Source: Cohnella sp. SGD-V74 (GTDB lineage: Bacteria > Bacillota > Bacilli > Paenibacillales > Paenibacillaceae). Taken from it: DNA of 64,000 nt. The translations under genes were made by a program, and so were the position numbers. The notes beneath the pieces are model-generated. The model was given only the letters and a program-made list of their open reading frames with translations, had not been told where the DNA came from and did no database searches. The DNA lies in contig NZ_PVYW01000003.1 of NCBI RefSeq assembly GCF_003001675.1, forward strand, positions 124,001-188,000, in the 5' to 3' direction. This document shows positions 1 to 7,799 of this stretch, one piece after another. Each line of letters begins with the position of its first letter. Within the stretch, counting starts at the first letter, position 1.

Positions 1-482
1 ACCGCGGCCCAGAGCGCAGCGGACCAGCCGCTTCGCGAGGCCGTCGCTCCTTCGGGAGCCAGTCCGATCGTCACAGCTTCCGCCGCCGACAACGAAACCG
101 CCCCATGTCGCCTCTCCAGTCGGGAAGCCAGCTGCTCCGGGCTCCATCTTCGCTGTGTGCGCTCGTTCGCCCACTGCAAAATCGGTTCCAGCAATCGTTC
201 CGTCAAGCGTTCGTCGTCCTCGCCGATTTCTGCGAACAGATCAAGCACATCTTCAGGCCGGATGTCCCGTCTTTCTCCGACCAGACAACGGCTGATTAGC
301 CGATCGATCATCTGCCGCTTCAAATCGTCCGGCACGTTCGGCATTCTCTGCGCGAGCGCCCGGCGAATGGCATCGGCGACGATCTCGGCGCGGCGTCCGT
401 CGGGAAGCGGAGCGTATTTGGTCTGCACGTATCTGCGAATCGTATGAATGTCCGTCGGCGACAGCAAAGCCGCGCTTTCCAT
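1..482 (-). CDS. Hypothetical protein, 3' end cut off by the window edge
   Basis: An open minus-strand frame starts at the ATG at 482 and runs without a stop to base 1, giving at least 160 residues. A strong GGGGGAGG Shine-Dalgarno lies just upstream of this ATG. The visible part is soluble and helix-rich with many charged residues: it starts MESAALLSPTDIHTIRRY and continues through a PDDLKRQMIDRLISR segment and an acidic EIGEDDERLTERLLE stretch. The last visible residues (about 135-160) are richer in Ala, Gly, Ser and Trp and might lead into a membrane segment outside the window. I do not recognise the family, so no function is offered. Codon use and GC resemble the neighbours, so there is no sign of transfer. 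Confidence 0.7.
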   Translation of the reverse strand, partial: MESAALLSPTDIHTIRRYVQTKYAPLPDGRRAEIVADAIRRALAQRMPNVPDDLKRQMIDRLISRCLVGERRDIRPEDVLDLFAEIGEDDERLTERLLEPILQWANERTQRRWSPEQLASRLERRHGAVSLSAAEAVTIGLAPEGATASRSGWSAALWAA

Positions 483-721
483 AATAAGCCTCCCCCGCCC
501 ACAATCGGTTCCTCGCCAGTCATCAGTGTACCATAGAGGAAAGATTTGGGGGAAGCCCTGTCTTCGGTACCAACTTTGCACGAATTCCGCTCCGCATGCC
601 CTGTCAACCTGCCATCAGCCAACGTCGTGCGAGCCGATTCGCCATCAATCGCCATCCGCCGCTCCTTGCGGTCTATCCGTCTTTAGTCGCCATCGCCCCT
701 CGCCGTGCATTCGCTCCGTCT

Positions 722-1048
722 TCAGTCCACGCGAACCGACACCGCCTCGACAATCGCCCGCTTGACCTCGTCGGTGCGGATAAAGGCGTTGATCTGCTCC
801 TGTTCCCATTCCGTGAGCTGGTATTCGCTGTCGCAGCCGTCATCCTGTGTCACGAGCTGAATCGGGTGCCCGTCATGGGTGCACACCGCGATAATCTGAA
901 AATCCGTCAGTTCTTCGGGCAGCGGCGTTTCGTCCGCCGTCTCCGGCAACAGGGCCACGTCGACCCACTGTCCGTCCCTGCGCTCCGCCCGATATTGAAA
1001 GCCCGTGAACCGCAGCTCGGACCATTGTTCGTCTCCATACCGAATCAT
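722..1048 (-). CDS. Small conserved-looking hypothetical protein (108 aa)
   Basis: The ATG at 1048 is preceded by AGGAGGAGG at good spacing, which fixes the start although the frame stays open further upstream. The product is a small, acidic, soluble protein beginning MIRYGDEQWSELRFTG. It has a VDVALLPE segment, a beta-rich middle (DFQIIAVCTHDGHPIQLV) and a C-terminal amphipathic helix (EQEQINAFIRTDEVKRAIVE). No signal peptide, membrane segment or catalytic motif is visible. It lies downstream of gltD on the same strand, but a terminator-like hairpin at 1077-1110 separates them, so it probably has its own promoter or relies on readthrough. Function unknown. Confidence 0.65.
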   Translation of the reverse strand: MIRYGDEQWSELRFTGFQYRAERRDGQWVDVALLPETADETPLPEELTDFQIIAVCTHDGHPIQLVTQDDGCDSEYQLTEWEQEQINAFIRTDEVKRAIVEAVSVRVD

Positions 1049-1076
1049 TCCGTCGTTCCTCCTCCTGACATCCGTG

Positions 1077-1110
1077 AAAAAAGAGGCCGCCCCGCCGGGG
1101 ACGACCTCTC
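1077..1110 (-). terminator. Rho-independent terminator after gltD
   Basis: Read on the minus strand, AGAGGTCGTCCCC pairs with GGGGCGGCCTCT (two mismatches in a GC-rich stem) and is followed directly by a run of six T. It sits 19 bases past the gltD stop codon. Confidence 0.8.
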
Positions 1111-1128
1111 TACGATAACCGATATCCG

Positions 1129-2619
1129 TTACGGGAGCAACGTGCTGCCCATCAGGAATCTGTCGACTTCGCGCGCCGCTTCGCGGCCTTCGTTGATCGC
1201 CCATACGATCAGGCTCTGTCCGCGTCTCATATCGCCCGCCGCGAACACTTTGTCCACGTTCGTCGTATACTTGCCGTACCGGGCTTTGACGTTCGTGCGA
1301 CGATCCGTCTCCAGGCCGAGCTGATCGATCAGCGTACGCTCCGGACCTTCGAAGCCGACCGCGACGAGTACGAGATCCGCGGGCCATACTTTCTCGGTGC
1401 CCGGAATTTCCTCGTAAATTTTGCGGCCTTGCTCGTCCACGTAACGACGAATTTGCACCGTGTGCAGCTCTTTGACGTTGCCGTTCTCGTCACCTACGAA
1501 CTTCTTCGTCAGCACGGAGAAGGCGCGAGGATCTTCGCCGTACAGAGCTTTCGCTTCCTCATGCGCGTAGTCGAGCGTGTACACGTTCGGATATTCCGGC
1601 CACGGATTGTTCATCTGATCGCGCTCTAGCGGCGCTTTCGCATGCGTACCGAATTGCGTAACGCTGGAGCAGCCGTGACGCAGCGCCGTAGCGACGCAGT
1701 CCGTTCCCGTGTCCCCGCCGCCGATAACGATGACGTTCTGGTCTTTGCCGGAAATGTACGTGCCTTCCTGCAAGCCGTTGTCGAGATAGCTCTTGATCGT
1801 GCTGTTCAAGTAATCCATCGCCTGATGGATGCCCTTAAGATCGTGCCCTTCCACGTTGCCGATCGGACGGGGCTTCGTCGCTCCGCCGCACAGCACGACC
1901 GCATCGTGCTGCTCCACCAGCTCCGCCGCGGAGATGTCCTTGCCGATCTCCGTATTGACGACGAAGCGGATGCCCTCCTCGGCAAGCAGATCGACTCGGC
2001 GCTGCACGATGTGCTTCTCCAGCTTCATCGTCGGAATGCCGTACGTCAGCAGTCCGCCGGCGCGATCCGCGCGCTCGTATACGGTGACGGTGTGGCCGGC
2101 CTTGTTCAGCTGAGCGGCCGCGGCAAGTCCTGCGGGACCGGAGCCGACGACGGCGACCTTCTTGCCCGTGCGCTTCTTCGGCGGCTGCGGAACGACCCAG
2201 CCTTCCTCGAACGCCTTATCGATGATCGCCTGCTCGATCGTCTTGATCGTGACGGGATCGCCGATCAGGCCGACCGTACAAGAGCCTTCGCACGGAGCCG
2301 GACATACGCGTCCCGTAAACTCCGGGAAGTTGTTCGTTTTCGACAGACGCTCGTAAGCTTCTCTCCACAGCCCCCGATAAACCAGGCTGTTCCATTCCGG
2401 TATCAGATTGTTGATCGGACAGCCCGATACGCTCCCCGCCAGCTCGATGCCCGTATGGCAGTAAGGAGTTCCGCAGTCCATGCAGCGCGCGCCTTGCGTG
2501 CGCAGCTGTTCCTCGGAAAACATCCGGTGAAATTCATTCCAATCCTGAATGCGTGTAAGCGGATCACGATCACCCGGCAGTTCGCGCTTATATTCCATAA
2601 ATCCCGTAGGTGTAGACAT
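1129..2619 (-). CDS. gltD: Glutamate synthase small subunit (NADPH-GOGAT beta chain)
   Basis: 496 residues, the usual length for GltD. In the family, the FAD-containing beta chain oxidises NADPH and passes electrons through iron-sulfur clusters to the large subunit, which makes two glutamates from glutamine and 2-oxoglutarate. Visible features: cysteines near residues 46, 49, 54 and 67 and again at 106, 110 and 114 (CPAPCEGSC), which would bind the N-terminal 4Fe-4S clusters; an FAD-binding GSGPAG at about 159-164; and a second dinucleotide fold VIGGGDTGTDC for NADPH. The ATG at 2619 (MSTPTGFMEYK) was chosen because GGAGG lies just ahead of it; a further 18 codons upstream are open but lack such a site. 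The large subunit gene is not adjacent: the next upstream gene is dfrA, 128 bases away. Confidence 0.93.
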   Translation of the reverse strand: MSTPTGFMEYKRELPGDRDPLTRIQDWNEFHRMFSEEQLRTQGARCMDCGTPYCHTGIELAGSVSGCPINNLIPEWNSLVYRGLWREAYERLSKTNNFPEFTGRVCPAPCEGSCTVGLIGDPVTIKTIEQAIIDKAFEEGWVVPQPPKKRTGKKVAVVGSGPAGLAAAAQLNKAGHTVTVYERADRAGGLLTYGIPTMKLEKHIVQRRVDLLAEEGIRFVVNTEIGKDISAAELVEQHDAVVLCGGATKPRPIGNVEGHDLKGIHQAMDYLNSTIKSYLDNGLQEGTYISGKDQNVIVIGGGDTGTDCVATALRHGCSSVTQFGTHAKAPLERDQMNNPWPEYPNVYTLDYAHEEAKALYGEDPRAFSVLTKKFVGDENGNVKELHTVQIRRYVDEQGRKIYEEIPGTEKVWPADLVLVAVGFEGPERTLIDQLGLETDRRTNVKARYGKYTTNVDKVFAAGDMRRGQSLIVWAINEGREAAREVDRFLMGSTLLP

Positions 2620-2747
2620 CGTGCAAACCTCCATATCCGTCGGTATCTTTGTGGGTTCGTCTCTTTGCAGCATTTGTCTGTCGATGATAGATCATCCTAA
2701 CAAAATGTGCTTTTCCCCACAATGGATTATCCATCGTATTGTTTGCA

Positions 2748-3239
2748 TTATTCGTCTCCGACCCGCTCATACACGCAAAAAGCGTGCCGAAAAACGTTCC
2801 GTTCGTCCAAAATCCCCTCTTCGCGCGACGCAAGACGCCATTGCGTGCGGTCGAATTCCGGGAAGCAGGCGTCTCCTTCGAACGGCTCCTCGAGCTCCGT
2901 CAACAGCAGCCGATCCGCCGCAGCCAGCGTCTCCCGATAGATTTCCGCCCCTCCGATGACCATCAGCTCTTCGCCGCGGTACTTCTCCAGCGCCTCTGAG
3001 ACCGTCCTGAGGAGCACGCAGCCTTCCGGAGCCTCCTGCATCGTCCGTGACAAAATAACGTTCGTACGGTCCTTCAGAGGGCGTCCCAGCGACTCGAACG
3101 TCTTGCGCCCCATCAGCACGGGCTTGCCGAGCGTATTTCTCTTGAAATAAGCCATATCCGCGGGTAGCCGCCAAGGCAGCTCGTTGTTCCGGCCGATCAC
3201 TCCGTTGGACGCAACGGCGGCAATTAAAGCGACAGTCAT
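2748..3239 (-). CDS. dfrA: Dihydrofolate reductase
   Basis: 163 residues, typical of chromosomal DHFR. It reduces dihydrofolate to tetrahydrofolate with NADPH in the cytosol, which regenerates the folate oxidised by thymidylate synthase. The N-terminus MTVALIAAVASNGVIG, the NNELPW substrate loop, the acidic residue in LPADMAYF, the MGRKTFESLG cofactor loop and the VIGGAEIY strand are all present. The ATG at 3239 follows AAAGGG. A GTG six codons earlier is in frame but would bring the start closer to thyA without a better ribosome site. Only 24 bases separate it from the upstream thyA, so the two are co-transcribed, which is the usual pairing in Bacillales. Confidence 0.95.
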   Translation of the reverse strand: MTVALIAAVASNGVIGRNNELPWRLPADMAYFKRNTLGKPVLMGRKTFESLGRPLKDRTNVILSRTMQEAPEGCVLLRTVSEALEKYRGEELMVIGGAEIYRETLAAADRLLLTELEEPFEGDACFPEFDRTQWRLASREEGILDERNVFRHAFCVYERVGDE

Positions 3240-3263
3240 GGTCAACACCCTTTGCACTTTTCT

Positions 3264-4058
3264 CTATACGGCCACAGTGGCTTTAATTCCGGGATGATGC
3301 TCGTAGCCGGCGAATTCGAAGTCCTCGTACTTGTAATCGAAGATCGAATCCGGCTTGCGCAAAATGTTCAGCTTCGGAAGCGGCAGCGGCTCCCTGCTCA
3401 GCTGAAGCTTGACTTGTTCCAGATGATTGCTGTAAATATGAACGTCTCCGCCGGACCAGATGAACTCGCCGACCTCCAGATCGCACTGCTGCGCGATCAT
3501 ATGGGTGAGCAGCGAATAGGAGGCGATGTTGAACGGGAGTCCCAGGAACGTATCGACCGAACGCATCGTCAGCATGCAGCTCAGCTTGCCCCCGGCGACG
3601 TAAAACTGGAACACGAAGTGGCAAGGCGGCAGCTTCATCTCGTCGATGACGGCCACGTTCCAGGCGCTGACCAGATGGCGGCGCGAGTCCGGATTGCGCT
3701 TGATCGCGTCCACCACCTGCTGGATCTGATCGATCGTGCGGCCGTCCGGCGTCTCCCAGGCGCGCCATTGCGAGCCGTAGACCGGTCCGAGATCGCCGTT
3801 CTCGTCCGCCCACTCGTCCCAGATGCGGACTCCGTTCTCTTTCAAATAGCCAATATTCGTATCGCCTCTGAGAAACCACAGAAGCTCATGAACGACCGAT
3901 TTCAGATGAATCCGTTTCGTAGTCACGAGAGGAAAACCCTCCGACAGATCGTAGCGAAGCTGCCGTCCGAATACCGACAGCGTTCCGGTTCCGGTCCGGT
4001 CACCCTTCTCGACTCCGCGATCCAGCACGTCTTGCAGCAAATCCAAATAATTACGCAA
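3264..4058 (-). CDS. thyA: Thymidylate synthase (ThyA type)
   Basis: 264 residues, the same length as the E. coli enzyme. It methylates dUMP to dTMP using methylene-tetrahydrofolate and releases dihydrofolate, the substrate of the dfrA product just downstream. The catalytic cysteine is C146 in [11 protein letters not shown]; the phosphate-binding [10 protein letters not shown] and the folate/dUMP-contacting [12 protein letters not shown] motifs are intact. The start is a TTG at 4058 (MRNYLDLL), placed 7-8 bases after GAGGTG. The frame is open much further upstream, but that extension is arginine-rich shadow sequence overlapping the thioesterase gene and is not homologous to ThyA. Confidence 0.95.
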   Translation of the reverse strand: MRNYLDLLQDVLDRGVEKGDRTGTGTLSVFGRQLRYDLSEGFPLVTTKRIHLKSVVHELLWFLRGDTNIGYLKENGVRIWDEWADENGDLGPVYGSQWRAWETPDGRTIDQIQQVVDAIKRNPDSRRHLVSAWNVAVIDEMKLPPCHFVFQFYVAGGKLSCMLTMRSVDTFLGLPFNIASYSLLTHMIAQQCDLEVGEFIWSGGDVHIYSNHLEQVKLQLSREPLPLPKLNILRKPDSIFDYKYEDFEFAGYEHHPGIKATVAV

Positions 4059-4144
4059 AGAATACACACCTCGACAGCGAATTTGTTGTTTATTGTACCA
4101 TCCGCCTCGCCGACTTGTCACTTGCCGACTGCGCGGACGCCGGA

Positions 4145-4645
4145 TCATTCCGTCGTGGAGAAGCGCTGCGCGCGCCTCTTCTTGCGCTGTTCGTAGCGCT
4201 CCGGGGCGCTGTCGAACAGCTTCCTCTCCGCCTCGTTCTCGGGTACCACAGGGGGAACCGGAACCGGCTTGCCATCGTCCCCCAGCGCGACGAACGTCGA
4301 GAAAGCGGTACAGGTCACCCGGCGCTCGCCGGTGAACAGATTTTCCGCCCGCACGACGACGTACACCTCCATCGAGCTGCGATGCGTCCACGTGACGAAC
4401 GCTTCCAGCTCGACCGCCTCTCCCATCCGGATCGGCGCCAGGAAGTCGAGGCTGTCCGTCGAAGCCGTGACGACCGTCTTCCCGCAATGGCGCATCGCGG
4501 CGATCGCGGATATTTTATCGATATATTTCATCAGCGTGCCGCCGAACATCGTGCCGTGATGGTTCGTATCCGTCGGAAATACGAGCTCCGTCATCACTGA
4601 TCTCGACCGTCCGACCGGTCTGGCTGTCTCTATCTCTTCGTTCAT
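4145..4645 (-). CDS. Acyl-CoA thioesterase, hotdog fold (YkhA-like)
   Basis: 166 residues. The hotdog-fold core is visible: the [19 protein letters not shown] segment forms the N-terminal strand and hot-dog helix, followed by a DSLDFLAPI strand and a [13 protein letters not shown] strand. The family hydrolyses medium- to long-chain acyl-CoA to free acid and CoA in the cytosol. The C-terminal 25 residues are charged ([12 protein letters not shown]), a common feature of this subfamily. The ATG at 4645 follows GAGGAGGAG. It ends 86 bases ahead of thyA and may share a transcript with thyA-dfrA, though nothing in its function links it to folate metabolism. Confidence 0.87.
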   Translation of the reverse strand: MNEEIETARPVGRSRSVMTELVFPTDTNHHGTMFGGTLMKYIDKISAIAAMRHCGKTVVTASTDSLDFLAPIRMGEAVELEAFVTWTHRSSMEVYVVVRAENLFTGERRVTCTAFSTFVALGDDGKPVPVPPVVPENEAERKLFDSAPERYEQRKKRRAQRFSTTE

Positions 4646-4747
4646 CGTGTTCTCCTCCTCGCTATGCGTTATTATTTTACGCTGAAGCAGGCAAATAAAA
4701 CAATCAACCCAGCTTCGACAGTTGCCCGAATAAGTCCATCAGCGCGC

Positions 4748-4783
4748 AAAAAAAAGAGCTGGCTATCTTTCGATAACCTGCTC
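4748..4783 (-). terminator. Rho-independent terminator after the malic enzyme gene
   Basis: On the minus strand GAGCAGGTTATC, a GAAA loop, and GATAGCCAGCTC form a stem with two mismatches, followed by eight T residues. It lies 58 bases past the malic enzyme stop codon and ahead of the thioesterase gene, so it separates the two transcripts. Confidence 0.85.
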
Positions 4784-4841
4784 CTGTTCATGATTGTTTA
4801 CGCTGAGCCCTAACTTAGCGACATTGGGCTCCCGTCCCGAC

Positions 4842-6032
4842 TCATTCTCTGAACCGGGGACAGGAAACCCCGCTTTGCCGCGCCGCTTCGGCGACTCTTC
4901 GGCTTACCTCCTCGGCCACTTGCGTATTGAACACGCTCGGGATCACATACATGCGGCTTAATTCATCCGCCCTCACCGTTGCCGCGATCGCCTCGGCTGC
5001 GGCCAGCTTCATCGCCTCGTTGATGGCGGAGGCTCTACTGTCGAGCGCTCCTCTGAATATGCCGGGAAAACATAACACATTATTGATCTGGTTCGGATAA
5101 TCCGATCTTCCGGTAGCGACGACGCCGACGATATCCTCCACAAGCTCCGGCCGTATTTCCGGCTCGGGATTCGCCATGGCAAATACTATTGGTTCCGGGG
5201 CCATGGTCAAAATCTGCTCTCGGCTGACAATGTTGCCGCCGGAAACGCCTATGAATACATCCGCCCCGACCAATGCCTCGCTTAATCCGCCTGCGCGGCG
5301 CTCGCGGTTTGTATGTTCCGCATACCATGTCCAGGCCGGATTGGCGTATGCGATATCGCCGCTCAGAATACCGCATCGGTCAACTCCGACAATATGCCGC
5401 GCTCCTGCCGCAAGCAGCATCTTTGTACAGGCAGTTCCGGCGGCGCCGATACCGCATATGACGATGCGAGCGTCCTGCAGCCGTCGTCCCGTCAGCTTGA
5501 GCGCATTCAACAAGCCGGCATAGACGACGACCGCCGTACCATGCTGGTCATCGTGAAAGATGGGAATATCCAGCTCCCGGCGCAGTCTCTGCTCGATTTC
5601 AAAACAATGAGGCGCCGCTATATCCTCCAAATTAATCCCTCCGAAAACCGGAGCTATACGTTTAATCGTCTGTATAACTTCCTCGACGTCCTGCGTATCC
5701 AGACAAATCGGAAAGGCATCGATATCGGCAAATTGCTTGAACAGCATCGCCTTGCCTTCCATCACGGGCAATGCAGCATACGGACCGATATTGCCAAGTC
5801 CCAGCACCGCGCTCCCATCCGTCACAACGGCAACCGTATTTCGTTTGATGGTGAGCGCATGCACGCTGGAAGGCTTCTCGCCAATAGCCTGACATACCCT
5901 GGCCACCTCCGGGGTATACACCCGTGACAGATCGTCGCGGTTCTGAATCGGCTTTTTGGGCTGCATTTCAATTTTTCCGCCCAGATGAAGGAGAAAGGTC
6001 CGATCCGACATCATGCCATCCTTGCCACTCAT
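4842..6032 (-). CDS. NAD(P)-dependent malic enzyme, short form without ACT domain
   Basis: 396 residues. It decarboxylates malate to pyruvate with reduction of NAD(P). The malic N-terminal domain contains RVYTPEV with the catalytic tyrosine, TIKRNTVAVVTDGSAVLGLGNIG, the EGKAMLFKQF loop and the metal-binding HDDQHGTAVVV. The NAD-binding domain has ICGIGAAGTACTK, ANPEPEI and SDYPNQINNVL. The sequence from SDRTFLLHLGGKIE onward follows MleA/YqkJ-type enzymes, which normally carry an ACT domain of about 75 residues before this point. Here only about 8 residues precede it. The ATG at 6032 is chosen for its GGGGAG site; an in-frame ATG at 6083 would add 17 unrelated residues. The gene stands alone between terminators and the yesN-like gene. 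Confidence 0.9.
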   Translation of the reverse strand: MSGKDGMMSDRTFLLHLGGKIEMQPKKPIQNRDDLSRVYTPEVARVCQAIGEKPSSVHALTIKRNTVAVVTDGSAVLGLGNIGPYAALPVMEGKAMLFKQFADIDAFPICLDTQDVEEVIQTIKRIAPVFGGINLEDIAAPHCFEIEQRLRRELDIPIFHDDQHGTAVVVYAGLLNALKLTGRRLQDARIVICGIGAAGTACTKMLLAAGARHIVGVDRCGILSGDIAYANPAWTWYAEHTNRERRAGGLSEALVGADVFIGVSGGNIVSREQILTMAPEPIVFAMANPEPEIRPELVEDIVGVVATGRSDYPNQINNVLCFPGIFRGALDSRASAINEAMKLAAAEAIAATVRADELSRMYVIPSVFNTQVAEEVSRRVAEAARQSGVSCPRFRE

Positions 6033-6176
6033 TTTTGTTTGCCACTCCCCTATTATCTGTCTGCACCGAATCTCGTTTTGCATCCATTCCGGCTACTCAC
6101 AGTATAGCGGGATTGTATAATGAGCCCCATCAACATATCTATCGCAACCTTCAAAAATCTATCAACATCTATATGA

Positions 6177-7799
6177 CTACTCCATGATAAACAAGGAGCG
6201 GTATTTTTGCGGGTGCATGCCGGTATATTTTTTGAACACCGTGCTGAAATAGGTCGCGTTTTCGTAGCCGATCATCTCTGCCACCTCCAGCACCTTCAGA
6301 TCCGGCGACTTGAGCAGTTCTTTGGCTGCCTCCATCCGCACCTTGGTCACGTATTCCGTTACCGTCGTTCCCGTCTCCTGCCGGAAAATGAGGCTGATAT
6401 AATTGGGAGACAAATAAACCTCTTCAGCCAGACGTCCGACCGTTACATTTTCCATATAGCTGCGGTCGATAATAGTTTTGATTTTATTAATAATGCCGCT
6501 GTTTTTCCGATTGTTTTTGCGCAAAAAAAACTGCGTGACGATTCGGAATATTTCCTGCATTCGCCCGACAAGATCGGAAATATGATGCTGGCGGTACAGC
6601 TCTGTGATCACTTCCGGCAAATCGGGAAATACGGCCTCCACATTTTCACCCATCTCATGGAATGCACGCGAAGCCATATTGATCATTTCGACTCCAACGC
6701 TCTGCACGTAGCTGATCGGATAGCTGCAATCCTTCCCTATCTCCTCGAATATTTTTGTTATCGTAACGCCCACTTCCTCGACCTTGCCAAGCTTCATGTT
6801 ATGAATCAGCTTGTTCTGCTGTTCATAAATGCGAGAAAAATCGATATGTACGCGACCCTCGCTAAAATCGCCAATCGGCAAAATGGCGCCATTCCCGGTA
6901 AAAAAGCGATAGTCAAGCGCCAGCTTCGCCTCCAAACAGGAGTATCTCACATCGACAATGCGATCGACGGTGTTGCCGACCCCTGCAGAAAGCGACATTT
7001 TCAGATAGGTTGAGGTGCTGTCCAGCATCTCTTTAAGGATGTCCATATGCCGGACAGCCAGGCCATCCTGATGGAAGAACAACGCGACAAATTGATTTTC
7101 ATGCGGACTGAATACGATGACCGAACGATGACGCTGCGCGATTTCCTCCAAAATGTTGCTGACAGAAAACATGATTAATTGTCTGTTTTCCTCGCTGAAA
7201 CGCTCTACCGCTTCCTCGTAGTCGTCGATTGTCAGTGCCGCGGCAATTACGCTCCTTTCGGCAAACTCGCTCAGCCCAAAAAACCGGAGCTTGCTTGCGA
7301 GCTCCTCCTCGCCCCGAAACATGCCCGATGCCAAACCAGCCAGGAAACGTTCCCGCAAAGCCGGCAAATTTTCCTGCAACTGCCGCTTCAGCCGCTGCTC
7401 CCTTTCTTCCCTCGAACGCTCCCGCCGTACGGATTCCGCCACCTCCAGCATCACCGTTTCCAGCTCGTCCACCTTGATCGGCTTCAAAATATAGCCATCT
7501 GCCTTTAAATTCAAGGCGGTCTTGGCGTAATGGAAGTCCTGTACCCCGCTAATAATGACAATGCGGACCGAACTGCCCGAGCTTCGCAAATAATCAGCCG
7601 CCTGCAGACCGTCCAACTCCGGCATGCGAATGTCGGTCAATACGATGTCGGGCTGCAGCCTTGTGCACAGATCCAGCAATTCAGGACCATCGGCCGCTGT
7701 GGCCGCAACCTCAATGTCCAGCTTATCCCACTCCACGACATCCTTTAAACCTTCGCGCACATTGTATTCGTCGTCGGCAATAATCATTTTAAGCTTCAT
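6177..7799 (-). CDS. Response regulator, YesN/AraC type
   Basis: 540 residues. An N-terminal receiver domain (1-120) has the acidic pair at D9-D10, the phosphoacceptor D56 in LTDIRMPELDG and the conserved lysine in YILKPIKVDE. A long linker of about 300 residues follows, then a C-terminal AraC-type double helix-turn-helix (about 440-535), including LSPNYISLIFRQETG and YENATYFSTVFKKYTG. Family knowledge: these regulators are phosphorylated by YesM-type kinases and activate nearby carbohydrate-uptake genes. The ATG at 7799 follows GGAGGAG and overlaps the 3' end of the kinase gene by 11 bases, implying translational coupling. The likely target is the divergent binding-protein and permease cluster starting at 9674. 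Confidence 0.9.
   Translation of the reverse strand: MKLKMIIADDEYNVREGLKDVVEWDKLDIEVAATAADGPELLDLCTRLQPDIVLTDIRMPELDGLQAADYLRSSGSSVRIVIISGVQDFHYAKTALNLKADGYILKPIKVDELETVMLEVAESVRRERSREEREQRLKRQLQENLPALRERFLAGLASGMFRGEEELASKLRFFGLSEFAERSVIAAALTIDDYEEAVERFSEENRQLIMFSVSNILEEIAQRHRSVIVFSPHENQFVALFFHQDGLAVRHMDILKEMLDSTSTYLKMSLSAGVGNTVDRIVDVRYSCLEAKLALDYRFFTGNGAILPIGDFSEGRVHIDFSRIYEQQNKLIHNMKLGKVEEVGVTITKIFEEIGKDCSYPISYVQSVGVEMINMASRAFHEMGENVEAVFPDLPEVITELYRQHHISDLVGRMQEIFRIVTQFFLRKNNRKNSGIINKIKTIIDRSYMENVTVGRLAEEVYLSPNYISLIFRQETGTTVTEYVTKVRMEAAKELLKSPDLKVLEVAEMIGYENATYFSTVFKKYTGMHPQKYRSLFIME

Noticed and set aside
6033..6176. Missing ACT domain encoded in another frame upstream of the malic enzyme
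   Set aside because: The gap is too short for 75 residues and none of the frames shows an ACT-like pattern.
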